Source of the DNA: CALLCD01 sp039817885
GTDB taxonomy: Bacteria > Pseudomonadota > Alphaproteobacteria > Caulobacterales > Hyphomonadaceae
DNA: 11,942 bases
NCBI GenBank assembly: GCA_039817885.1
Contig: JBCBUY010000105.1
Coordinates: 1 to 11,942 of the forward strand
Reading direction: 5' to 3'
How positions within the stretch are numbered: the stretch's first letter is position 1; every line of letters begins with the position of its first letter. The position numbers and the translations under genes are program-made. The notes beneath the pieces were generated by a model, which saw only the letters and a program-made list of their open reading frames with translations, did not search any database and had not been told where the DNA came from. Below, in pieces: positions 1 through 7,422 of the stretch.

Positions 1-89
1 GTTCAGTCATGCGCCGCAGAAGCGTATGGGCTCATGTCCAATTTCGCTTTTCATCTTGCCATTGGCGGATGGACTGAACACACAGAAAG
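1..89. other. Left edge, no assignable gene
   Basis: This short stretch lies downstream of the acyl-CoA synthetase stop. All three forward frames are open for most of it. One forward frame runs in from the edge and stops at TAG 91-93, so a convergent gene ending here is possible, but its 30 codons show no recognisable motif and no strong GC3 bias. An 8-bp inverted repeat, GTTCAGTC at 1-8 and GACTGAAC at 72-79, is separated by 63 nt. It may be chance or part of a repeat cut by the edge. I see no terminator T-run. Confidence 0.2.
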
Positions 90-1880
90 CTAGAACTTGA
101 ATGTCCCCGACAGGATCGACTCATAAACATCGTGGGTTAGCGGAACGTACTCGCCTTTGTCCGGATGCGCAAACCAGAGCGGGTCACCGGCCTTATCCGG
201 ATCGAACCCTTCATTCACCAGATCCACTTTCCGATATTTGAACGTACCCGTTGTCTCGGCTTCCTTCTGTGCACGAATGAAAATCGGCACAGCATAGGCC
301 GGTAATTGCTGTTTGAGTGCATCAAAGAGACCCGCCAGATCAAGGTCACCATCCGGCGTGATCGACGCCATCCCCGCCTTGCCGTCCATGCCCGGAATGG
401 GAACACCATAGACATTGGCATGGCCAACCCCATCGACCCGTCCGACCACATCGGCAACCTCATTGGTCGAGACATTCTCCCCTTTCCAGCGGAACGTATC
501 GCCAATCCGATCGACGAAGAAAATGTATCCGTCCGCGTCCTTTCTCATAAGGTCACCCGTACGGAACCAGGTATCGCCCGCTTCAAAAACGTCGGTAAGC
601 AATTTTTTCTTCGTCGCTTCCGCGTCCTTATACCCCTCAAAACGTGTCCGCGCATCGTCGCCGATTTGCCCAAGCACCTCTGCAGGTTCATCCGGATCGG
701 CTGGAATGCAGAACCCATCTTCGCCGCGCACGGGCATTTCGGTCTCGACGTCGAACTTCACGAACGCCACATGGGCGAATTTCTTTTCGAGGATCTTCGG
801 AATACGTCCAACCGCGCCCACCTTTCGGTCAACATTCAGAAAATTCACATTGCCTTCGGTCGAGCCATAAAACTCCACCAAGCCCGGCACATTGAAACGG
901 TCGAGGAAGTCCTTCCAGATTTCGGGCCGCAGACCATTGCCAAATCCCGTCCGCAGTTTGTGGGCCTGCTCCTTAGGGTGCACAGGTTGATTGAGAAGGT
1001 ATCGGCACAGCTCACCAATATAGACAAACACCGTGGCACCATTATCGGCGACATCGTCCCAAAACTTGCTGACAGAGAACTTCCGGCGAAGGATGACACA
1101 CGCCCCCGTCATCAAGGCTATGCCCACACCGCAAAGCCCGCCCGTACTGTGATAGAGCGGCAGCGTGACGTACACCCGGTCACGCGCCGTGACCTCAGTC
1201 GGCATCACAAAGGTCCGCATCATGCCCTGGGTCCGGGTCTGCGTGAGCTTCGCCGCCTTGGGCAGGCCCGTCGTGCCAGACGTGTAGACATAAAGGCAGA
1301 CATCGGCACCCCGCAGATGCGCCCGATGGCTACGATCCGGCCGGGCATCGTCCGCCGCGTTCAGCGCCGTCTCCAGATTCTCACACCCGTCCGCATCCCC
1401 AAAGCACCAGAAGGACATCCCTCCTTGCAAATGCTCACGGGCACTGTCCAATTGCCCGACCTGTTCTGCACCACAAATGACCGCTTTCGCGTCCGCGATA
1501 TTGATGCAGTGAGCGAGGGCTTCTTCGGCAAGATTGTGATTGATCAGTCCGGTGACAGCTCCGATTTTCGACAGTCCAAACCAGACCGCCACATAGTCCG
1601 GACAATTCCCCATAAACAGCGCGACCGCATCGCCGGCCTTCAGCCCCTGGGACAGCGCCCAATTCGCGACGCGGTTCGCCCGGGCATCAAATTCGCCATA
1701 GGTGACGATGTCCCCCTCAAATCGGAAGGCGGCATTCGCACGATGTTTGTCGACACTTGCCTCAAGATCGTCAGCAACAATCTTCTCGCTATCGGGGCCA
1801 AGATCATCAAGATATTTCAGTATACGCCGGAAGGCCGATACAGTTTGCCAGTCGCGTCGAATATTAGAGATAAAACCCAT
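90..1880 (-). CDS. Long-chain acyl-CoA synthetase, FATP/FadD-like
   Basis: This 596-residue AMP-forming enzyme most likely activates long-chain fatty acids to acyl-CoA using ATP and CoA. The adenylation core is complete. The ATP/AMP loop YTSGTTGLPK is at about 199-208, and FYGSTEGN is at 337-344. WFRTGDL is at 438-444, and the hinge stretch DRIGDTFRWKGENVS is at 457-471. The C-terminal TGTFKYRK, at about 543-550, supplies the probable catalytic lysine. The FYGSTEGN and FRWKGENVS forms are typical of the fatty-acid-transport-protein/very-long-chain branch (VLACS/FATP) rather than classical E. coli FadD, and about 600 residues fits that branch. The ATG at 1880 has only a distant GGAG upstream, so the start is moderately sure. 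It is divergent from the tesB-like thioesterase across a 176-nt gap with two palindromes, which suggests shared control. Substrate chain length cannot be read from sequence. Bile-acid or other carboxylate CoA ligase activity remains possible. Confidence 0.92.
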   Translation of the reverse strand: MGFISNIRRDWQTVSAFRRILKYLDDLGPDSEKIVADDLEASVDKHRANAAFRFEGDIVTYGEFDARANRVANWALSQGLKAGDAVALFMGNCPDYVAVWFGLSKIGAVTGLINHNLAEEALAHCINIADAKAVICGAEQVGQLDSAREHLQGGMSFWCFGDADGCENLETALNAADDARPDRSHRAHLRGADVCLYVYTSGTTGLPKAAKLTQTRTQGMMRTFVMPTEVTARDRVYVTLPLYHSTGGLCGVGIALMTGACVILRRKFSVSKFWDDVADNGATVFVYIGELCRYLLNQPVHPKEQAHKLRTGFGNGLRPEIWKDFLDRFNVPGLVEFYGSTEGNVNFLNVDRKVGAVGRIPKILEKKFAHVAFVKFDVETEMPVRGEDGFCIPADPDEPAEVLGQIGDDARTRFEGYKDAEATKKKLLTDVFEAGDTWFRTGDLMRKDADGYIFFVDRIGDTFRWKGENVSTNEVADVVGRVDGVGHANVYGVPIPGMDGKAGMASITPDGDLDLAGLFDALKQQLPAYAVPIFIRAQKEAETTGTFKYRKVDLVNEGFDPDKAGDPLWFAHPDKGEYVPLTHDVYESILSGTFKF

Positions 1881-1900
1881 GGGAGAGCCTGCTCCGTCTC

Positions 1901-1925
1901 ACAATTTGAATTGTCTTACTGTAAG
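1901..1925. promoter_or_regulatory. Twin palindromes between acyl-CoA ligase and thioesterase
   Basis: Two perfect inverted repeats lie side by side in the divergent intergenic region: ACAATT-TG-AATTGT at 1901-1914 and CTTAC-T-GTAAG at 1915-1925. They start 20 bp upstream of the acyl-CoA synthetase start codon and about 130 bp upstream of tesB. Adjacent dyads of this size are the usual form of a TetR- or GntR-type operator. I infer, but cannot show, that a fatty-acid-responsive repressor binds here. No clear -35/-10 pair was found in either direction. Confidence 0.4.
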
Positions 1926-1973
1926 CACAGCAGACGTTACGCAACAATTGCTACTCGCTCTTCAGGGGAAGCA

Positions 1974-2026
1974 ATCGTCGGATCGCCGTTTGCAGATTGC
2001 CATCCTCGTGCTAGCTCGCCGACGAT
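1974..2026 (+). other. Long-range inverted repeat in the tesB leader
   Basis: ATCGTCGG at 1974-1981 is exactly complementary to CCGACGAT at 2019-2026, with a 37-nt loop. It lies about 30 bp upstream of the tesB-like start codon and could form a stem in the 5' untranslated region. There is no T-run, so it is not an intrinsic terminator. The function is unknown and it may be chance. Confidence 0.2.
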
Positions 2027-2056
2027 CGATTAAGAAACGTTACCAAAGAGATCTGA

Positions 2057-2932
2057 ATGACCGACCAGGATCCCCTCGAAATCGTCCTCGACCTTTTAAA
2101 AGTTGAGCGTCTGGAAGTTGACCTGTTCCGGGGTCGGTCGCCCGACGAAACATCCCAACGTGTTTTTGGCGGCCAGGTCATAGGTCAGGCGCTCATGTCC
2201 GCCTACCAAACCGTCGAAAATCGCCGGTGTCACTCACTCCACGCCTACTTTATTCGCCCCGGCGATCCCAATGTGCCGATTATCTACCAAGTCGACCACG
2301 CCCGCGATGGTCGCTCCTTTACAACCCGTCGTGTGGTCGCAATCCAGCACGGCAAACAAATCTTCAACCTTGCTGCGTCCTTCCAGGTTGATGAGGAAGG
2401 CTGGTTTCACGAAGCACAAATGCCCGATGTGCCAGGACCGGAGGGCCTAAAAACTAGGCTCGAATTGCGCAAAGAAGCGGCACATCTCTTCCCCGAACCG
2501 ATGCGCGCGCAGATGACACGGGCCCGCGCCATCGAGATGCGCCCTATCAATCCCGGTGATTTCATGAACCCAGAACCCATGCCGGCTGAAAACCAGATCT
2601 GGTTTCGAGCCATTAGATGTTTTGAAGGGACGGAAAACGACGCGATCCACCAATGCCTTATGGCTTACGCGTCCGACATGTCTCTGCTGGATTCCGGCAC
2701 CCGCCCCCATGCGATCACCTGGCAATCCGGTGATGCAATGATGGCCAGCCTTGACCATGCCATGTGGTTTCACGCCCCGGCCCGCGCCGACGAATGGCTA
2801 CTCTACACCCAAGACAGCCCCCATGCCGGTGGAGCCCGCAGCTTCAACCGCGGCATGATCTTCAAGCAGGACGGCACCCTTGTCGCGAGTGTTGCTCAGG
2901 AAGGCTTGATGCGGCCGCGCCGAAAAGGCTAA
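2057..2932 (+). CDS. tesB: Acyl-CoA thioesterase II (TesB family)
   Basis: This 291-residue protein should hydrolyse medium- and long-chain acyl-CoA to free fatty acid and CoA in the cytoplasm. It has the double hot-dog layout of TesB. The N-terminal half carries RVFGGQVIGQAL (35-46) and LHAYFIRPGD (61-70). The C-terminal half carries YASDMSLL, SLDHAMWFH and VAQEGLMR. The expected catalytic residues are D207, S231 (Ser/Thr position) and Q281. Their spacings of 24 and 50 residues match D204, T228 and Q278 of E. coli TesB, so the active site looks intact. The length is close to the family's usual 286. An AAGAG sits just upstream of the ATG. It is the first gene of a run of five closely spaced plus-strand genes and faces away from the acyl-CoA synthetase. 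Opposed activation and hydrolysis activities in one locus fit control of acyl-CoA pools. Confidence 0.95.
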   Translation: MTDQDPLEIVLDLLKVERLEVDLFRGRSPDETSQRVFGGQVIGQALMSAYQTVENRRCHSLHAYFIRPGDPNVPIIYQVDHARDGRSFTTRRVVAIQHGKQIFNLAASFQVDEEGWFHEAQMPDVPGPEGLKTRLELRKEAAHLFPEPMRAQMTRARAIEMRPINPGDFMNPEPMPAENQIWFRAIRCFEGTENDAIHQCLMAYASDMSLLDSGTRPHAITWQSGDAMMASLDHAMWFHAPARADEWLLYTQDSPHAGGARSFNRGMIFKQDGTLVASVAQEGLMRPRRKG

Positions 2933-2955
2933 GGACTCTCAAAACAGGAGCCAGC

Positions 2956-3381
2956 ATGTCGGAGACCCTCACCCCTCAGGGTGCCATTATCTATCTCATG
3001 GTCGTAACCGCCGCTTCTGACGGCAAAATGGACGACTCCGAATTACGCACCATCGGCCGCGTGGTTCGGTCCTTTCCGCTGTTCAGTGAAGCCGATGAAA
3101 GCCGGCTCGTGCGCACCGCGGAGGATTGCGGCCAGCTCATGGCCTCTAATGGAGGCCTTCAAAAGGTGATGGATCTGGCGGGCAGGTCAATCCCGAATCA
3201 CCTCGGTGAAACCGCCTATGCAGCCGTCATCGACGTGGTGACAGCAGACGAAGCACTCGACCCCGCAGAGCTTCGTATCCTGGAAATGGTGCGCGACACC
3301 CTATCAATATCCGACGACGGAGCATCCGCCATCGAGCGGGCCGCAAGGGCGCGCCACATGACAGCCGAGCCGGTGGACTAA
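2956..3381 (+). CDS. TerB-domain (tellurite-resistance-like) protein
   Basis: This is a 141-residue protein, probably all-helical, of the TerB superfamily. Two similar acidic segments, SDGKMDDSEL at 21-30 and ADEALDPAEL at 97-106, reproduce the family's internal pseudo-repeat and its likely metal-binding acidic turns. The start at 2956 is chosen because AGGAG at 2946-2950 lies 5 nt upstream. Reading upstream of it would only run back over the thioesterase in another frame. It begins 23 nt after the tesB-like stop and 50 nt before the amidase, so it is probably co-transcribed. Stand-alone TerB proteins have no settled biochemical role. A link to tellurite here would be an over-reading, since no other ter genes are present. 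No signal peptide or membrane segment is visible. Confidence 0.8.
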   Translation: MSETLTPQGAIIYLMVVTAASDGKMDDSELRTIGRVVRSFPLFSEADESRLVRTAEDCGQLMASNGGLQKVMDLAGRSIPNHLGETAYAAVIDVVTADEALDPAELRILEMVRDTLSISDDGASAIERAARARHMTAEPVD

Positions 3382-3431
3382 CTTCAGGAATTCCGCCATC
3401 TAGCGAGCCTTCACCCACCACAAGGCACGTA

Positions 3432-5108
3432 ATGAAGACCGTCTTTTCCGCATCTCTTTTTACTTTGGTCACCTCCGTCATCGGTGGGACGAACGCGTCT
3501 CTATCAGATGCAGCATGGGCGCAGTCCACCCCACCCGCAATCTCCGAAATTGAAAAGGAAGCAACTTTGGAGACCGTGGTCGCGCCGACCATTGCCGACA
3601 TCCTGGCAAAAGAGAGCCTCTCCAACATCGCCAAGGCGATTGCGGCAGGCGATGTCACCTCCGAGCAAATGGTCGAGGCCTATCTCGAACGCATCAAAAC
3701 AATTGATCAATCAGGAGCGACCCTTCAAAGCATCCTCTCATTAAACCCGAACGCCATAAAAGATGCCCGCGGGGCCGACGCGGCATTTGCCGCCGGCGAA
3801 GCGCTGGGCCCCCTCCACGGTGTCCCGATCCTTCTAAAGGACAACATCGAGTCCGCTGACCCGGTCGCAACCACCGCCGGAGCCCTGGCCCTTAAAGCGA
3901 ATATCACCGGGCGCGATGCACCACTCGCCGCCGGCTTGCGCGAGGCTGGAGCCATCATTCTCGGCAAGACCAATTTGTCCCAGTGGGCGAACTTCCGCTC
4001 ATCCGCCTCCATATCGGGATGGAGCGCGCTTGGCGGTCAGGTTCGAAACCCCCACATGCTCGACCGTACACCTTGCGGGTCATCGTCGGGATCCGGGGCC
4101 GCCACTGCAGCAGCGCTGGCAGCGGGATCCGTCGGCACAGAGACCAATGGATCGATTATCTGCCCATCCTCCATGAACGGTGTTGTAGGCTTTAAACCTA
4201 CGGTCGGCCTCGTCTCCCAAACGGGTATTGTGCCCATCTCCTTCACCCAGGACACGGCAGGCCCCATGACCCGGTCGGTGCGTGATGCTGCCCTGATGCT
4301 GACGGCGATGGCCGATGAGGACGATACCGATTTTGTCGCTGCGCTCTCAAAGGACGCCCTCCAAGGCAAGCGTATCGGCGTGCTTCGTTTCGCCTCTGGC
4401 CCCAATGCCGAGGTCAACGCGCTGTTCGACCAGGCACTGACCCATCTGGAGGAAAAAGGCGCGACCCTCATCGACATTGAGGACGCCAATCTGCCCAGGG
4501 ACTATTGGTCTGGCGAGGGCCGTGTCCTGGAGACCGAGTTCAAACACACCATCAATGCCTATCTAGCGACAACGGACCGAGATCAGGTTACGACACGAAC
4601 ATTGGCGGACCTTATTCGCTTCAACCAGGAACACGCCGATATCGAACTTTCCCTGTTCGATCAGGACACGTTCACGGAATCAGACGCACAATCCGGCATA
4701 GACAATGCGGAGTATCAGGCCGCCCTCGACAAAATCCTCCGGGCCTCCCGAGACGACGGCATCGACAAATGGTTGACCGACAAAAACCTCGATGTGCTGG
4801 TCGCCCCCTCCTACACGGCCGCTTTCCTTGTCGACGCCGTTCATGGCGATAATTTCAACGGCGGCACGGGTGCCAGCTATATCGCGGCGATCGCCGGATA
4901 TCCGCACCTCACAGTCCCCATGGGTCTCGTCCGCGGCTTACCCGTTGGACTGTCCTTCATGGCCTCCGCGGGAGATGACGCAGATGTCCTCGCCATGGGA
5001 TATGCCTATGAGCAAACAACAAAACACATTGCGGCACCGGCCTATCTGAAGACTGCCGAAGACCTTGACCATATTGCCCGTGCCATGCGCCCCTACACGC
5101 CGGAGTAA
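3432..5108 (+). CDS. Exported amidase, amidase-signature family
   Basis: This 558-residue amidase-signature enzyme hydrolyses an unknown amide. The Ser-cisSer-Lys triad is present. The lysine is K136 in PILLKDNIES. The bridging serine is at about 217 in CGSSSGSGAA, and the nucleophile is S241 in GTETNGSIICPSS. The 24-residue gap between the two serines equals that of the family (for example S217 and S241 of FAAH). VVGFKPTVGLVSQTGIVPIS follows as in typical members. The first 30 residues form a probable signal peptide: one Lys, a hydrophobic stretch at about 5-19, and an AWA-QS cleavage site near residue 30. This indicates a periplasmic or secreted enzyme and argues against GatA (cytoplasmic, with gatB and gatC). 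An AAGG lies upstream of the ATG. It ends 6 nt before the ArsC/Spx-like gene. Substrate specificity cannot be read from the sequence. Confidence 0.92.
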   Translation: MKTVFSASLFTLVTSVIGGTNASLSDAAWAQSTPPAISEIEKEATLETVVAPTIADILAKESLSNIAKAIAAGDVTSEQMVEAYLERIKTIDQSGATLQSILSLNPNAIKDARGADAAFAAGEALGPLHGVPILLKDNIESADPVATTAGALALKANITGRDAPLAAGLREAGAIILGKTNLSQWANFRSSASISGWSALGGQVRNPHMLDRTPCGSSSGSGAATAAALAAGSVGTETNGSIICPSSMNGVVGFKPTVGLVSQTGIVPISFTQDTAGPMTRSVRDAALMLTAMADEDDTDFVAALSKDALQGKRIGVLRFASGPNAEVNALFDQALTHLEEKGATLIDIEDANLPRDYWSGEGRVLETEFKHTINAYLATTDRDQVTTRTLADLIRFNQEHADIELSLFDQDTFTESDAQSGIDNAEYQAALDKILRASRDDGIDKWLTDKNLDVLVAPSYTAAFLVDAVHGDNFNGGTGASYIAAIAGYPHLTVPMGLVRGLPVGLSFMASAGDDADVLAMGYAYEQTTKHIAAPAYLKTAEDLDHIARAMRPYTPE

Positions 5109-5114
5109 GCGACC

Positions 5115-5447
5115 ATGCCCCTCACCCTGTATGGCTTGAAAAACTGCGACACATGCAAAAAGGCTCTGAAAGCGCTCGACGCAGCAGGACTGCCGGTGAC
5201 CTTTGTCGATATCCGCGCAGACGCCGATCTCGCGAACAAAGTGCCATCCTGGCTTGCCGCGGTCGGAGCCGATAAACTCGTCAACAAACGGTCCACCACC
5301 TGGCGGGGTCTGTCAGAGGCAGAGCGCGAAGGTGATACCGACGCTCTTCTGATCGCCAATGCCACCTTGATCAAACGCCCGGTAATCGAATCCGGTCAGA
5401 CGATCCATGTTGGCTGGACCAAAGACATCGAAGCCGCCCTGACATGA
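5115..5447 (+). CDS. ArsC/Spx-like thioredoxin-fold protein (YffB type)
   Basis: This 110-residue protein of the ArsC/Spx family has a thioredoxin fold. It begins LTLYGLKNCDTCKKAL, with a CxxC pair at C11 and C14. It continues with KRSTTWRGLS in the middle and LIKRPVI with the cis-proline loop near the C-terminal third, in the order seen in YffB. Members are often labelled arsenate reductase or Spx/MgsR regulators. No arsenic genes are nearby, so a general thiol or glutathione-linked redox role is more likely than arsenate reduction. It starts 6 nt after the amidase stop and its last codons overlap the methyltransferase start as ATGA at 5444-5447, which suggests translational coupling. Confidence 0.85.
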   Translation: MPLTLYGLKNCDTCKKALKALDAAGLPVTFVDIRADADLANKVPSWLAAVGADKLVNKRSTTWRGLSEAEREGDTDALLIANATLIKRPVIESGQTIHVGWTKDIEAALT

Positions 5448-6241
5448 GCACCTTCCGAAAACTTGCCCGCAACCTCACCATCCGCTCACCATTTGCCCGA
5501 ATGGCGCAACGTTGGTCGGAACGGCGCGTTGCGGCAGCTGCCGACGACATCCCGGCAATGGACGAGCAAGGCCTGGCCATTCCACCGGCCCTCCTGATGG
5601 CAACCGTGGCCGGACATGCCGACTGGCGCGGCTTCCTTCGCTCGGGCGAAGACGCCTTGGCAACCTTCGCAGCTGCTGTAGATCGAAATGGAGGCGACTT
5701 CTCCAGCGCAGAACGCGTGCTCGACTTTGGCTGCGGCTGTGGTCGCCTGGCGCGTCACGCGCCCGCCTATACGTCGGCAGAGTTCCATGGTGTGGATTAT
5801 AATCCTGATCTCGTCGCATGGTGCGACCAAAACCTGCCGGGCACCTTCGCACTCAATAAACTCCGTCCGCCCCTAAACGTGCCGGACAACCATTTTGACA
5901 CCATGTACCTTCTGTCGGTATTCACCCATTTGAGGATCCCGACGCAGACCGAATGGCTCAAGGAATTCCATCGCATTCTAAAGCCGGGCGGCCACTGTCT
6001 CATCACCTTCCACGATGACGTCCACGTCAATCTGCCGATCACCGATATCGACCCTGAGCAACTCAAAAGAGATGGCTTTGCCTATTATAATAACGCGGCT
6101 GAAGGATCGAACTTGATCGCAACATTTCAAACCAACGACCACATAAGTTCGCTGGTGACGCCGCTCTTTGAAATTGGGGAGATTGTTCCGTCGACCGACA
6201 ACCCTATCACGCAAGCCATTCTCGTCCTGCGCAAAGCCTAG
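5444..6241 (+). CDS. Class I SAM-dependent methyltransferase
   Basis: This 265-residue protein has a Rossmann-type methyltransferase core in its middle. Motif I is VLDFGCGCGR at about 92-101. The acidic residue expected to bind the SAM ribose is D118 in HGVDYN. Motif II/III-like FDTMYLLSVFTHL is at 151-163 and HRILKPGGHCLITFH at 176-190. The first 80 residues are outside the core and may form a helical cap. The SVFTHL and RILKPGG forms are common in small-molecule or glycan methyltransferases, but the substrate is unknown. It overlaps the ArsC/Spx-like gene by 4 nt and ends only 7 nt from the convergent gene at 6249. It is therefore the last gene of the plus-strand run. No T-run terminator is visible after it. 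Confidence 0.88.
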   Translation: MSTFRKLARNLTIRSPFARMAQRWSERRVAAAADDIPAMDEQGLAIPPALLMATVAGHADWRGFLRSGEDALATFAAAVDRNGGDFSSAERVLDFGCGCGRLARHAPAYTSAEFHGVDYNPDLVAWCDQNLPGTFALNKLRPPLNVPDNHFDTMYLLSVFTHLRIPTQTEWLKEFHRILKPGGHCLITFHDDVHVNLPITDIDPEQLKRDGFAYYNNAAEGSNLIATFQTNDHISSLVTPLFEIGEIVPSTDNPITQAILVLRKA

Positions 6242-6248
6242 ACAGCGT

Positions 6249-7109
6249 TTACTGCCGCGCGCGGGGATTATAATAGAGTTTCTGCTCGCGATGGCTTAGC
6301 GTCGGCGCAATCTTACCATTTCGAACGCTTCGGCAAAGCCTGCCAATATGCCTCTTGCTTGCACGGTTGAATTTCAACATCGCCGAGAACAGCTCAAGCA
6401 CAGCTTCAAGTTTCGCATTCGTATGCGCAGCATCAAGTTTCACGATGCGCGCCCCGCCCAGATTGATGATACGATGATCAATCCCGCCAATATGACGCCC
6501 CTGATGGTCAAACAATTTGTAATCAGCGCCAATGCTGAACATCTTTCGGCGCAACGTATAGAAGCGTGGCCCGGACTTGCCTTGAATAAAGAAGGTAAAC
6601 CGCTCCGGCAGGAAGGGCCACGTCCGTGCAGAACGCTCCACTTCAATGATCTGATTGTGCCGGGCCAGATTTAGCGAGAAGGCCGGCACGGGGACACCCG
6701 TCCCGCAGCTGAGCTGCATGGAGCGGCCGACCAACATCTCCATCGTCCCACGCCAGCTCAGGGTTTCAGAGAACAGTTTGATCACAAGCCGCCGGTCAAA
6801 ATTCTTCTCCTTGTCCCACAACCCCTTCCGGTAGGCGATCAAGGCTTCGCGCTGGCCGCCATCCACCGTCTGACCAATAATCTCCATATCTTTGGTGAAT
6901 TGATCCGAGGCCGCCTCATTCTGTGTGCGCTTCATAATGCCGAGCTCGGCTGTGTTGAAGTCCGTCGCCCAAAGATCAACCTTGAACTTTCGCTGCTTGT
7001 ATTTGCGTGAGGGTGTTCTGGCGCGCTTAGCGGATTTCCGCGCCGAATCCGCGACCGCTTTGTCGTCCACCTCAATATCTTTCGCCGCAAGGGCGGTTCC
7101 GTCAGCCAT
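6249..7109 (-). CDS. Possible LURP-one/tubby-like fold protein
   Basis: This 286-residue protein is not confidently recognised. GGGAG lies 6 nt upstream of the ATG at 7109, which supports the start. The first 45 residues are rich in Lys/Arg (SARKSAKRARTPSRKYKQRK at about 22-41), and the C-terminal 40 are also basic, as expected for contact with nucleic acid or acidic membranes. Residues about 170-226 read as a strand-rich block: FTFFIQGKSG, YTLRRKMFSIGADYKLFDHQG, then IGGIDHRIINLGGARIVKLD. This resembles the repeated strand pattern of LURP-one-related/tubby C-terminal-like proteins (R-K-L-F-S-L-G, D-x-x-G). A helix follows at about 233-248. I see no catalytic motif, signal peptide or transmembrane segment. 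The fold call is inference from pattern. The gene itself is well supported by its long open frame, ribosome binding site and snug convergent position. Confidence 0.75.
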   Translation of the reverse strand: MADGTALAAKDIEVDDKAVADSARKSAKRARTPSRKYKQRKFKVDLWATDFNTAELGIMKRTQNEAASDQFTKDMEIIGQTVDGGQREALIAYRKGLWDKEKNFDRRLVIKLFSETLSWRGTMEMLVGRSMQLSCGTGVPVPAFSLNLARHNQIIEVERSARTWPFLPERFTFFIQGKSGPRFYTLRRKMFSIGADYKLFDHQGRHIGGIDHRIINLGGARIVKLDAAHTNAKLEAVLELFSAMLKFNRASKRHIGRLCRSVRNGKIAPTLSHREQKLYYNPRARQ

Positions 7110-7208
7110 GGCGATCTCCCATCGGCAAGTATCTAATCGCCGGACAGATATTCACGCTTTGGTTAACAAAATCGTTGGATCGGTTAGGGATTGTCCGCAT
7201 TTGCAGCT
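7110..7208. other. Leader region of the LURP-one-like gene
   Basis: This stretch of about 100 bp lies between the candidate sRNA terminator and the minus-strand gene starting at 7109. It must hold that gene's promoter unless it is read through from upstream. It is AT-richer than its flanks and contains GTTAAC near 7162-7167, but I could not pick a convincing -35/-10 pair. Confidence 0.25.
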
Positions 7209-7238
7209 AAAAAAAGCCCCGAGAACAAATCCCGGGGC
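7209..7238 (-). terminator. Intrinsic terminator (minus strand)
   Basis: On the minus strand, GCCCCG (7238-7233) pairs with CGGGGC (7221-7216) around an 11-nt loop and is followed directly by seven T residues (7215-7209). The plus strand has no T-run after the stem, so termination is directional. No protein gene on the minus strand ends just before it, which is why I assign it to a small RNA. Confidence 0.8.
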
Positions 7239-7307
7239 AACCGCCAGGAAGGGAGTAAGGGTTACCTGGCGCAGGAGGGCCTGGTCTCGGACGAACCGCA
7301 ACCAGGC
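7209..7307 (-). ncRNA. Candidate trans-acting sRNA with anti-SD motifs
   Basis: Read on the minus strand, this gap holds three hairpins in a row. Hairpin 1 is GCCTGGT (7307-7301) with ACCAGGC (7285-7279), 7 bp, perfect. A single-stranded CCTCCTG follows at 7278-7272, complementary to a Shine-Dalgarno AGGAGG. Hairpin 2 is CGCCAGG (7271-7265) with CCTGGCG (7248-7242), 7 bp, perfect, with a 16-nt pyrimidine-rich loop containing ACCCTTACTCCCTT. Hairpin 3 is GCCCCG/CGGGGC followed by seven T, an intrinsic terminator. CU-rich exposed loops plus an intrinsic terminator are the hallmark of many alphaproteobacterial regulatory RNAs that block ribosome binding. The 5' end is unknown and the RNA may begin upstream, up to about 7400. 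A 71-codon minus-strand frame (7152-7367) covers the same DNA, but its stop lies beyond the terminator. Confidence 0.5.
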
Positions 7308-7422
7308 GAGAGTAGTGAAGATGAGCGCCTCCACGAAATCGGCGAGATCATCTTCGGCATTGCCCATGGACGTCCTAACCCACGAGTAGCTGTGAAATTA
7401 CTCATCACGCCATCGCCAAGAC

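Noticed and set aside
306..2033. Very long plus-strand open frame opposite the acyl-CoA synthetase (575 codons)
   Set aside because: It is antisense to a gene with every adenylate-forming motif. GC-rich coding DNA often leaves the opposite frame open, and its translation is Arg/His-rich with no family pattern.
4143..4173. Unusual NGSIICPSS at the amidase nucleophile in place of GGSIRxPA
   Set aside because: A polar residue before GSI and Cys-Pro after it are a known variant within amidase-signature enzymes. All triad residues are present, so this is not a defect.
5115..5447. Calling this gene arsenate reductase arsC
   Set aside because: The YffB/Spx pattern fits better and there are no arsenic resistance genes around. 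The nearby ArsR-type repressor lacks the arsenite-binding cysteines and is part of a different unit.
7152..7367. 71-codon minus-strand frame with a hydrophobic stretch, possible small membrane protein
   Set aside because: Its stop lies beyond a strong intrinsic terminator in the same direction, so the message would end without a stop codon. The perfect stems are better explained by RNA structure. Kept only as an alternative to the sRNA.
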